Positions 1 through 5,722 of a stretch of 11,437 nucleotides of DNA are shown piece by piece (positions within the stretch are counted from its first letter, which is position 1; the number at the start of each line of letters is the position of its first letter). Under the pieces are notes generated by a model. The model was not told the origin of the DNA and made no database searches. It saw nothing but the letters and a program-made list of their open reading frames with translations. The position numbers and the translations under genes are program-made. The DNA is from Actinomycetota bacterium (lineage in GTDB: Bacteria > Actinomycetota > Actinomycetes > S36-B12). The stretch is taken from NCBI GenBank assembly GCA_009700485.1, contig WLLZ01000050.1:1-11437 (forward strand), read 5' to 3'.

Positions 1-61
1 CAATTACTGCAGCTAGCAGCATGGCCGGAAGTGGGCGGCGAGCGACGGGCGCAGTATTCAT
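1..61 (-). CDS. N-terminal start of an unrecognised, possibly membrane or exported protein (runs off the window)
   Basis: Reading leftward from an ATG at 61-59, the frame stays open to the window edge. It encodes 20 residues beginning MNTAPVARRP and continuing into a hydrophobic run (LPAMLLAAVI), as expected for a signal peptide or first membrane helix. A weak purine-rich GGGA lies just upstream. The start lies 12 bases past the stop of another short minus-strand frame, so the two may have been co-transcribed. Only 61 bases are visible. The ATG ATG pair at 77-72 opens a different frame that cannot be excluded. The family cannot be named. Confidence 0.28.
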   Translation of the reverse strand, partial: MNTAPVARRPLPAMLLAAVI

Positions 62-73
62 CTTCGCATCCCA

Positions 74-163
74 TCATGCGGGAGCCAGTTTCGACGGGTA
101 GTTGGCCAACGCGGCGCGGACCAATTTCAAATCCTCCACGAAGTTGCTTCTGATTAGGCCTAA
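74..163 (-). pseudogene. Short coding-like remnant ending in a natural-looking C-terminus
   Basis: On the minus strand a 29-codon frame lies between a TGA at 166-164 and a TGA at 76-74. Its translation contains NFVEDLKLVRAALANYP, whose amphipathic, charged composition resembles the C-terminal helix of a real protein. There is no ATG. A GGAGG at the GTG GAG GAT codons is followed about 8 bases later by a TTG, which would give only a 16-residue peptide. I read it as the tail of a gene whose front was lost when the RiPP locus was rearranged. Chance openness of so short a frame remains possible. Confidence 0.25.
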
Positions 164-166
164 TCA
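151..166. promoter_or_regulatory. Perfect 16-bp palindrome, candidate operator
   Basis: TGATTAGGCCTAATCA reads the same on both strands without a mismatch. A dimeric regulator site is the simplest explanation. The half-site spacing does not fit the FNR/CRP pattern (TGAT-N4/6-ATCA), because eight bases separate TGAT and ATCA here. No regulator gene that would bind it is visible nearby. Confidence 0.4.
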
Positions 167-230
167 AATGATCAAAACCCAACCTGCGGGTCTATGCCCG
201 CTATGCATAAAGTTATCAGGGACTATCTCA

Positions 231-288
231 TTGGTTGTCACCTAGTCGTGCATCAGACCCCAGTAATTGACTGGAGTGTGTCAAGGTT
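231..288 (-). pseudogene. Relic of the 3' end of a reverse transcriptase gene
   Basis: On the minus strand this stretch reads GAAACC, then CACAC, then GTCAATTACTG, GGTCT, TGCAC, CTAGGT and CAATGA. The same blocks occur in the same order at the end of the RT gene (about 4790 down to 4716), with small indels between them. The translated tail here, VNYWGLMHD followed by a stop, matches the RT tail VVNYCGLDLPVHLGQ over VNY-GL. The relic starts directly behind the stop codon of precursor copy 1. Only the last 20 or so codons' worth can be recognised, and it is clearly not functional. Confidence 0.5.
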
Positions 289-303
289 TCTGGACACACT
301 CCA
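272..303 (-). terminator. Stem-loop directly after precursor copy 1
   Basis: TGGAGTGTGTC and GACACACTCCA form a perfect 11-bp stem with a 10-base loop. It begins on the base after the copy 1 stop codon (306-304, minus). No U-run follows, so it may be an mRNA-stabilising or weak termination structure. It overlaps the RT-tail relic. Confidence 0.55.
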
Positions 304-573
304 CTACTTAGTTATGTCCATATACGGGGTCGGCGACCCGCCCGCCACCGCTGCGAGTTCTTCGTCGCTGAGGTCAGCATCAGGGTCGCGTAGGGGCGGC
401 AGGGTGATGATGAGTTCGGCTGCATCACCTTCACGTGCAGTCACCGTGAACCACTCCGGTAGATCCAGCCCCGCAGCTACCAGTACTGCTTTCGGGTCAG
501 TAAGGAAACGTTCACGCGCCTTTGCATCGGTCACCGCTGGGGCAAGAGCCGCTAATAAACCTTAAGCATCCAT
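304..573 (-). pseudogene. RiPP precursor copy 1, NHLP-type leader, interrupted by a stop at codon 4
   Basis: From the ATG at 573 the frame reads Met-Asp-Ala-stop (TAA at 564-562). It then continues without further interruption through the same leader as the two intact copies: TDAKARERFLTDPKA, AGLDLPEWFTV, ITLPPL, LSDEELAAVAGG. The equivalent codon in copies 2 and 3 is CAA (Gln), so one C-to-T change explains the stop. After the GG the core is SPTPYMDITK, with one Ser and two Thr but no Cys. The SD (AGGAG) and upstream region are intact and match the other copies. An internal GTG at 534 could restart translation but has no SD and would lose 14 leader residues. The gene lies behind the unknown gene at 671-1690, same strand. 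It is either a pseudogene or carries a base-call error. Confidence 0.8.
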
Positions 574-636
574 ACACACTCCTCACTAGTTATACGTTGC
601 CTTCATAATACGACGCAACACACCAATTGGGGGAAG
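574..636 (-). promoter_or_regulatory. Promoter and ribosome-binding region of precursor copy 1 (conserved cassette)
   Basis: Reading on the minus strand, the region runs from CTTCCC through CAATTGGTGTG, GTATTATGAAGGCAACG and TATAACTAGTGAGGAG to the ATG. It is nearly identical to the regions in front of copies 2 and 3. TATTAT (610-605) is the likeliest -10 and AGGAG (583-579) is the SD, 5 bases before the ATG. No convincing -35 hexamer is seen. Confidence 0.6.
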
Positions 637-670
637 AATTTTCTCATCACTCGGTAAGGCGTTTACTGCG

Positions 671-1690
671 TCAGTGGTCGACAAGCACCCGACCGGTCAT
701 GCTTCGCCAGATTACGCGGGCCAGGAAATCAAACTTGGCGCTGCGCCAGCTGGTTGAATCCACCACCACCTTGATCCGCTCCGGTGCCACCCACAGGATG
801 GCTGTCGCAGGCACCCCATCCAGGGTCGGGAGGGTTAGTGGAAGTGGGCAGCGTACGTCGAACGCCGCGAGCACGGACGCATCGTTGGTCGTGGCAAGCC
901 CTCGGTCGACGAGCGCGGCAAGCAGCGGGGCTAGGGCTGCGGCGGGTCGCGGGCACCGGTCGACGAGCAGCGGGACATGCCAGGTGTCACCAGGGTCCGC
1001 ACCGGGTGCGAAGGCCACGATCACTCGCTCAGGGTTCCACTTGGCGGCCGCCACAACTTCGTCAACTTGAGCCCAGGCAGGGTGATCAGAATGGGGACGC
1101 AGGCTCGCGTGGACGGTAAGCCGGACAGGGCAGTTCGGGCGGCCGAGATAGATGCCGATAGATGAGACATCGCGGATAGGTGTCGTCGCGGCAGTCTCTT
1201 CGAGCCGATCGGCCACATCACTCCAGGTAAGGTCGGAAGTGACAGGGCCTTGATTGCGCAGGGCGGCGGCGTAACCACGCACCATCGACTTCCAGTCACC
1301 GCGCGGATCGACGCGGAGGAACACGCACGGAGTCGCACTCCTGCCGTCGACGATGTCCCAGGTGTGCATCTGTAAGTCGCAGAGTGCGTCCAGTCCGGGA
1401 TGATCCATCCACGCGCGCACCAGTGGAGTGACATGCGATGCATGCGGGTGATCGATAGCCAGTGCCGTTACGCGCTGCCAGCGGGGCAGCGGGAATCCCC
1501 ACTCCCCGGGCCGGGAATCGTTCACCGGTCGCTCGAAGAGAACGACAGGACCAGGTAGTGCCGGCACAAGTGGCGCCAGGGATTGCCACGTCTCGGGTGC
1601 AATGACTTCTGACGACGTGAGGTTGACCAGGTGAGGCCAGAGGTCACCGACAGTCAGCACCGGGTTGACCCGTGCGCGCGTGACACTCAT
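671..1690 (-). CDS. Protein of unknown family in the RiPP locus (339 aa)
   Basis: I do not recognise this protein. It is a soluble-looking, single-ORF protein with no signal peptide, membrane helix, Cys pair or obvious nucleotide-binding loop. Conspicuous stretches are GPVVLFERPVND near residue 50, AIDHPHASHVTPLVRAWMDH with several histidines near 80-100, IGIYLGRPNCPVRLTVHASL near 180-200, and a C-terminal part with VPLLVDRC and KVVVDSTSW. Its place between a precursor gene (same strand, 97 bases downstream) and the divergent YcaO gene suggests a tailoring or accessory role in the same pathway. That role is inferred from context alone. The ATG at 1690 is preferred over a GTG two codons earlier. 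Neither has an SD, and a weak -10-like ACTAAT sits 8 bases upstream, so the mRNA may be leaderless. Confidence 0.8.
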   Translation of the reverse strand: MSVTRARVNPVLTVGDLWPHLVNLTSSEVIAPETWQSLAPLVPALPGPVVLFERPVNDSRPGEWGFPLPRWQRVTALAIDHPHASHVTPLVRAWMDHPGLDALCDLQMHTWDIVDGRSATPCVFLRVDPRGDWKSMVRGYAAALRNQGPVTSDLTWSDVADRLEETAATTPIRDVSSIGIYLGRPNCPVRLTVHASLRPHSDHPAWAQVDEVVAAAKWNPERVIVAFAPGADPGDTWHVPLLVDRCPRPAAALAPLLAALVDRGLATTNDASVLAAFDVRCPLPLTLPTLDGVPATAILWVAPERIKVVVDSTSWRSAKFDFLARVIWRSMTGRVLVDH

Positions 1691-1781
1691 TGACACACAT
1701 TAGTGCGGCAGTATGCGTTGTTGCCCGAGCCTGAATAAATAATGAATTCTGTCGGGTGCATGGGCGTCGTCGAGTTCGGCT

Positions 1782-1787
1782 TATAAT
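1782..1787 (+). promoter_or_regulatory. Consensus -10 box giving a probable leaderless cyclodehydratase transcript
   Basis: A perfect TATAAT ends 7 bases before the ATG at 1795. There is no SD in the intervening bases. Transcription from this box would start at or next to the A of the ATG, giving a leaderless mRNA, which is common in actinobacteria. The -35 region (around 1759-1764) is not consensus. The 104-bp gap also holds the divergent promoter of the 671-1690 gene. Confidence 0.6.
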
Positions 1788-1794
1788 TCGGCGC

Positions 1795-3948
1795 ATGACG
1801 AACGTATCCCCGATCGCATGGCGCCCCGATCGCGTAGCGCATTGTCGGAATGATTCGGGTGATGTGTGGCTGTTCGGCGGTCCCTTTCCGGTTCGGCTGA
1901 GTGGTCGGTTCGCCGTGCCGGTGGCGCAAGCGATCGATGGTGAACGGACGATGAGCCAGGTAGCCCAGTTTGCCGCGACCAGTGATCTGGTCTCTGCCGG
2001 ACAGGCTAATGCGGTTCTCTTCCAGTGGCTCACGGCCGGACATGTGGTCACCCGCGCCGAACTGCCCGGGCCCCCTCGGATCCGAGTACTCGGTGATGAC
2101 GCGCCTGAAGTTGGGGCCTTGCGACATGCGCTGGAGGCGACCGGAGCAGAGGTGGTGGTCGACAGTGTAGATCCAGCAGATCTAGCAGATCAGGCAGATC
2201 TGACCGTGGCCGTCCTTGACGATCTGTTGGATGTGGCTGGCCGTGTGGACAAGGGGAGCTGGCTCCCTGTGCGGATGCACGGTGATGAAGTGCTCGTCGG
2301 ACCGATGCTGGGCCCGGGCTACGGATGCGCGAACTGCCTCGTTACTCGGCATGAAAGTCGACGTTCTGTAGACCTGATGAGTGCACGTCTCGCCGGCCTC
2401 GATAGGCCTCCGGTTTCACCGAACCTGCACCCGGCAGCGCCCGCCCTCGCCGCGGGCATGATTACCTCGATTGCGGAGGAGCGACGGCTTGGGGGGACCT
2501 CTACCGCAAAAGATGACTGCCGCAGCATCAACCCGGTCAGTTTGGAATCGCACCGGCATGTGCTCGTGCCGGTGCCGGGCTGCGTCACCTGCGATCCAGG
2601 AGGGAACTCCACCGTCAACCTTGGACGTGATCTCGATAGGAAGTTAATCTCGTCCAATGACGGTGGAGGGTTGCGCACCGTCGAACCTGAGACGACGTTG
2701 CAGTCGTACGAGTATCTGGTTAGCGACGTGCTTGGAATCGTGCCGGAGGTGTGCATCGTCGGGGATCCCTCACTACGCGTGCACCGCGCCGGTCTGAATC
2801 CTGTCTGGAATGACCGACAAGACCTTGACGGGCTGCGCGCTTCTCTGCGGCAAAGTGCCATGGGCAAGGGGCTCACGATCGCGAGTTCGCGGGCCGGTGC
2901 CCTCGCTGAGGCCCTTGAGCGCCAATCGATGATCTGGCAGGGAGATGAGAGCATGCGGGTTGCACGCATGGATGACCTCGAAGGTGCGATTCATCCTCAT
3001 GACATTCAGTTATATAGCGCTGCACAGCTTGCTGCCGCGGAGCTTGACGGTTCGCCCACTCATCGCTTCCACTATGTGCCGCAGACCTTCCAGGTGGATC
3101 AAGAACACGCCTGGTCGCAGGTGCGGGGCATCGCCGATGATCGGCGAGCCTGGATCCCTTCAGCTATTGCGTACTTAGGTGTCCCGCAGACCGGCCCTGA
3201 ATCGCTGCGCGGTTGCAGCAACGGTGTTGCCGCGGGGAATTCGATCGACGAGGCACTACTGCAGGGGCTCCTCGAGCTCGTGGAAAGGGACTCGGTCGCC
3301 CTATGGTGGTATTCACGCGCGCACCGGCCTGGCATCGACCTTGATGCGACAGATGATCCCCGCGTGCGAGCTGCCCTAACGCCCCTGCGTGCCCGAGGTC
3401 GTGAAGTCTGGGTACTCGACATCACCTCCGACCTCGGTATCCCCGCAATGGCTGCGCTTACTTCCGCTCCCGACGGGGGACGGGTGCTCATGGGATTCGG
3501 TGCACATGTCGACCCGGTCATCGCCGTTGTGCGCGCACTAACCGAGGTCTGCCAAAGTGAGGCGGGGATTTCGGATTGGAATGCGGAGAGTACGCCCGAG
3601 GGTGTGCCAGAGATTGAGGGTGAGTGGCTCGCCGCGGTGACTACCACCACTGACCCTTGGCTGGCACCACACGGGTCGGTGCCGCTTGCCCGTGCGAGCA
3701 AGCTCAACCTTCACGAGTCCCTTGATGCCGTGTTGCTTGCACTTTCAAAGGCGGGTCTTGAGGCTTGGTGGATGGACCTCACCCGACGCGACATCGGCCT
3801 TCCCGTGGTGCGCACTGTCGTGCCGGGTCTGCGCCACTTCTGGAACCGTTTCGCCCCCGGTCGCCTCTATGACGTTCCGGTGATACTGGGGTGGGTCCCC
3901 GATGGCTACGGTGAGGACGACGTCAATCCGCGCTGGGTATTCATGTGA
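1795..3948 (+). CDS. Fused TOMM cyclodehydratase: E1-like leader-binding domain plus YcaO domain (717 aa)
   Basis: In this family the N-terminal E1-like part binds the precursor leader. The YcaO part uses ATP to activate backbone amides, so that Cys, Ser or Thr side chains cyclise to azolines. Residues about 20-85 look like the small winged-helix RiPP recognition element, and about 90-290 like a degenerate ThiF/E1 domain. C178/C181 (GCANC) and C263/C266 (GCVTC) are the four Cys of the structural zinc site. The YcaO domain covers about 300-717. It has the ATP/Mg motifs KGLTIASSRAGALAEALER (E372, E375, R376) and LLELVERD (E494, E497, R498, D499). The C-terminus DDVNPRWVFM lacks the usual PxPxP ending. 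The ATG at 1795 is chosen because the RRE starts soon after it and a TATAAT lies just upstream; a GTG at 1756 would add 13 basic, uncharacteristic residues. Residues 126-137 are an in-frame 9-base repeat (D-x-A). No partner dehydrogenase is present. Confidence 0.9.
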   Translation: MTNVSPIAWRPDRVAHCRNDSGDVWLFGGPFPVRLSGRFAVPVAQAIDGERTMSQVAQFAATSDLVSAGQANAVLFQWLTAGHVVTRAELPGPPRIRVLGDDAPEVGALRHALEATGAEVVVDSVDPADLADQADLTVAVLDDLLDVAGRVDKGSWLPVRMHGDEVLVGPMLGPGYGCANCLVTRHESRRSVDLMSARLAGLDRPPVSPNLHPAAPALAAGMITSIAEERRLGGTSTAKDDCRSINPVSLESHRHVLVPVPGCVTCDPGGNSTVNLGRDLDRKLISSNDGGGLRTVEPETTLQSYEYLVSDVLGIVPEVCIVGDPSLRVHRAGLNPVWNDRQDLDGLRASLRQSAMGKGLTIASSRAGALAEALERQSMIWQGDESMRVARMDDLEGAIHPHDIQLYSAAQLAAAELDGSPTHRFHYVPQTFQVDQEHAWSQVRGIADDRRAWIPSAIAYLGVPQTGPESLRGCSNGVAAGNSIDEALLQGLLELVERDSVALWWYSRAHRPGIDLDATDDPRVRAALTPLRARGREVWVLDITSDLGIPAMAALTSAPDGGRVLMGFGAHVDPVIAVVRALTEVCQSEAGISDWNAESTPEGVPEIEGEWLAAVTTTTDPWLAPHGSVPLARASKLNLHESLDAVLLALSKAGLEAWWMDLTRRDIGLPVVRTVVPGLRHFWNRFAPGRLYDVPVILGWVPDGYGEDDVNPRWVFM
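2170..2205 (+). repeat. Four tandem 9-base repeats inside the cyclodehydratase gene
   Basis: GATCCAGCA, GATCTAGCA, GATCAGGCA and GATCTGACC follow one another in frame and encode DPA-DLA-DQA-DLT (residues 126-137). They sit in a loop of the E1-like domain. The unit length of nine bases keeps frame, so copy number could change without destroying the gene. Confidence 0.5.
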
Positions 3949-3984
3949 TTCGTCATCAACCCGCCGCATTCTCCGCGCGCAGTG

Positions 3985-4218
3985 TCAGCGTTCTGCCCGA
4001 GGCAAGCCGCGCGTAACGCGTGTTCCGTTTTGCTCGAGCACGTGCTCGGCAGCAATGCCGTTGTCATTGAACTCCATACCTTGGCGTACCAATTCGATCA
4101 GCTCCCAGGCCGAGTCATACCGAACCAGAGCGACCGTGTTGCCCAGTCCCCGATACCGACTGGGTGGCTGACCAATCGCCAGTAGTACACCCAACCATGG
4201 GAGATAAATGGAAACCAA
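3985..4218 (-). CDS. Small hypothetical protein or gene remnant between the cyclodehydratase and precursor copy 2
   Basis: A minus-strand frame opens with a TTG at 4218 and stays open further upstream. It encodes 77 residues with plausible protein composition, including YRGLGNTVALVRYDSAWELI and a helical, acidic stretch ending in GIAAEHVLEQNG. There is no ATG start and no SD, and no known domain is recognised. It is convergent with the cyclodehydratase (36-base gap) and fills most of the interval 3949-4310. It may be a decayed gene brought in with the rearrangements in this locus, or a chance open frame. If it is not real, that interval holds nothing else I can recognise. Confidence 0.3.
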   Translation of the reverse strand: MVSIYLPWLGVLLAIGQPPSRYRGLGNTVALVRYDSAWELIELVRQGMEFNDNGIAAEHVLEQNGTRVTRGLPRAER

Positions 4219-4309
4219 AATTGTGTAAGTAGGCTTTCGGGGCGTGACTTGGACCGCTGAGATAATCGAAGGCTGGTAGTGGGGCGTTCACGCAGTGATA
4301 AGCAGATTG

Positions 4310-4370
4310 CTTCCCTCATTGTGTGGTGCGGTGTATCGTGAAGGCAACGTATAACTAGTGAGGAGTGTGT
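4310..4370 (+). promoter_or_regulatory. Promoter and ribosome-binding region of precursor copy 2
   Basis: This is the same cassette as in front of copies 1 and 3: CTTCCCTCATTG, GTGTGGTGCGGTG, TATCGTGAAGGCAACG, TATAACTAGTGAGGAG. It carries a 2-base deletion relative to copy 3 in the CAATTGG part. TATCGT (4334-4339) occupies the -10 position. AGGAG (4361-4365) is the SD, 5 bases from the ATG, which selects ATG 4371 rather than the GTG at 4365. Confidence 0.6.
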
Positions 4371-4625
4371 ATGGATGCTCAAGGTTTATTAGCGGCCCTT
4401 GCCCCAGCGGTGACCGATGCAAAGGCGCGTGAACGTTTCCTTACCGACCCGAAAGCGGCACTGGCAGTTGCAGGCTTGGATTTACCGGAGTGGTTCACGG
4501 TCAGTGCACGTGAAGGCGATGCAGCCGAACTCACCATCACCCTGCCGCCCCTACTCGACCCTAATGCTGACCTCAGCGACGAACAACTAGCTGCGGTGTC
4601 AGGTGGGTGCGTGGGGGTCCCTTAG
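4371..4625 (+). CDS. RiPP precursor copy 2: NHLP-type leader with five-residue core CVGVP (84 aa)
   Basis: The product is a precursor peptide for the adjacent cyclodehydratase. The leader spans residues 1-79. It has the nitrile-hydratase-alpha-like pattern of a helical DAKARERFLTDPKAALAVAG, then LDLPEWFTV, a beta-strand ELTITLPPL, and LSDEQLAAVSGG at the end. The GG is the expected cleavage site. The remaining core is only CVGVP, with one Cys as the single heterocyclisable residue, which is unusually short. An SD and promoter region shared with the other copies precede it, and a structured 3' region shared with copy 3 follows. The RT gene converges on it from the right and its 3' end reaches into the 3' repeat. 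Leader family assignment is firm; the mature product is inferred. Confidence 0.85.
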   Translation: MDAQGLLAALAPAVTDAKARERFLTDPKAALAVAGLDLPEWFTVSAREGDAAELTITLPPLLDPNADLSDEQLAAVSGGCVGVP

Positions 4626-4721
4626 TCCGCGATGGTAGATGGTAGGTGAGTGGGCGTGGTTGGCTATCCCACCCGTCGTGGTGGTGCACGGTGTGAGCGT
4701 TTCGTGGGCGGGTGTTCATTG
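4626..4721 (+). repeat. Conserved 3' untranslated repeat of copy 2, with hairpin potential
   Basis: GAGTGGGCGTGGTT and CCCACCCGT, followed by GTGGTGC, recur behind copy 3 (5996-6065) with small indels. GTGGG (4650-4654) can pair with CCCAC (4668-4672). CCACC and GGTGG offer an alternative stem around CGTCGT. Together with the shared 5' region, this defines a duplicated unit of about 400 bp in which only the core is unalike. The structure could terminate or stabilise the short mRNA. Confidence 0.55.
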
Positions 4722-5595
4722 ACCTAGGTGCACCGGTAGGTCAAGACCGCAGTAATTGACGACGTGTTGCCAGTACCTGGTTTCATGTGCTGGTGGGTCC
4801 GCGAGGTGGCCAAGGCCGCTGGTGAACCACAGGTGCCAATGGTGAACGTATCGTCGGAGCCGATGGTGATCGGCTCCGCGCTCATGAAGCCGACGGGCAC
4901 GTTCACACAGGCGCTGAATGCTCACCGGTGAAGGCTCAAGGTGCCGGTGCGGGTGCAGCACAAAACCCAGAAAATCACACCCCCCTTTCTGCCCGTCCGA
5001 TGAATCTTTTGTCAGGATGAACCTGTAATTGAAGTTCGGTGAGGACCTCGTGCATGCGGGTGATCGCCCGTCGTAGCAGGAATCGGGTTCGCGCCATGAT
5101 GATGAAGTCATCGGCGTAGCGAATGTAGTCGATATCGCGATGCTCATGGAGGTGTTCCATTGCAGCATCAAGTGGACTGAGATAGATAGCACCCAATAAT
5201 GGAGACAGGCTGCCGCCGGCGACCATGCCGCGACCGGTGGATCGCACATCCGGTACCGCGAGGTATTCCTGCACAACCGAAGCGATTTTCGGTGGCACTG
5301 CCGCGTCGGCGATGATCCGATTCAAGACCCCGTGATTCATCCTCTCGTAGTAGGAGCGAATATCAAATCGGGCGATGAAGGGCAAAACTTGCAGGCGGGC
5401 GTGCACGAAGACGACACTGCGCTTGACGCCACCGTGGCCCCGCACATTGGTGCAGGAGCGGGAGATCCGGGGCACCCGTGCACCCTCAATAGCTTCCTTG
5501 GTGTTCTTGATTACTTCGATACTGGGCGCGGCCCACGACACGAAACGGTGCCCATCAGCCCACCACATGCCCGAATAGGTGAGCATCACAGACAT
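4716..5595 (-). pseudogene. Group-II-like reverse transcriptase, frameshifted
   Basis: The protein would be an RNA-directed DNA polymerase of about 290 residues. In the first frame (5595 to about 4985) the RT blocks appear in order: GARVPRISRSC and NVRGHGGVKRSV (RT1), RFDIRSYYERMNH (RT2/3, first catalytic Asp), GMVAGGSLSPLLGAIYL (RT4), YIRYADDFIIM (RT5, catalytic YADD), and LQVHPDKRFIG (RT6). The frame then meets TGA. The next frame continues at once with CDFLGFVLHP (RT7) and a basic tail ending LDLPVHLGQ. The break lies at a run of six G (plus-strand C 4980-4985); one G fewer would restore the reading. The GGSLSP motif is not the SQ type of diversity-generating retroelements. No intron domain V is seen. 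The ATG at 5595 has GGAAGG directly against it. It is convergent with copy 2 and divergent from copy 3. Confidence 0.85.
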
Positions 5596-5659
5596 CCTTC
5601 CAGCAGCGCCAAACGCTACAGATTGAGGTCAACCAAACCGGGGCACTACCGGCTCCCAT

Positions 5660-5722
5660 CTTCCCTCAATTGGTGTGGTGCGGTGTATCATGAAGGCAAC
5701 GTATAACTAGTGAGGAGTGTGC
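5660..5722 (+). promoter_or_regulatory. Promoter and ribosome-binding region of precursor copy 3
   Basis: This is the same cassette as copies 1 and 2: CTTCCCTCAATTGG, TGTGGTGCGGTG, TATCATGAAGGCAACG, TATAACTAGTGAGGAG. TATCAT (5686-5691) is the probable -10. AGGAG sits 5 bases before the ATG at 5723 and favours it over the GTG at 5717. The similarity to copy 2 begins abruptly at CTTCCC, which marks the left end of the duplicated unit. Confidence 0.6.

Noticed and set aside
194..565. Plus-strand frame of 123 codons opposite precursor copy 1
   Set aside because: It is the antisense reading of the conserved leader; its Ser/Arg/Ala-rich composition is typical of a shadow frame, and copy 3 gives an equivalent antisense frame at 5731-6159.
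1021..1443. Other long frames opposite or overlapping the 671-1690 gene (1021-1443, 1296-1589, 627-1070)
   Set aside because: Composition is rich in Arg, Ser and Cys without domain features; the 671-1690 frame alone has consistent codon use and a sensible protein.
3099..3707. Minus-strand frame of 202 codons inside the cyclodehydratase gene
   Set aside because: It is a shadow of the YcaO domain, whose motifs are unmistakable on the plus strand.
4600..4720. Group II intron ribozyme (domain V/VI) downstream of the RT
   Set aside because: No domain V-like 34-base hairpin with a GAAA tetraloop was found on the minus strand after the RT stop, and no maturase or endonuclease domain follows the RT motifs.
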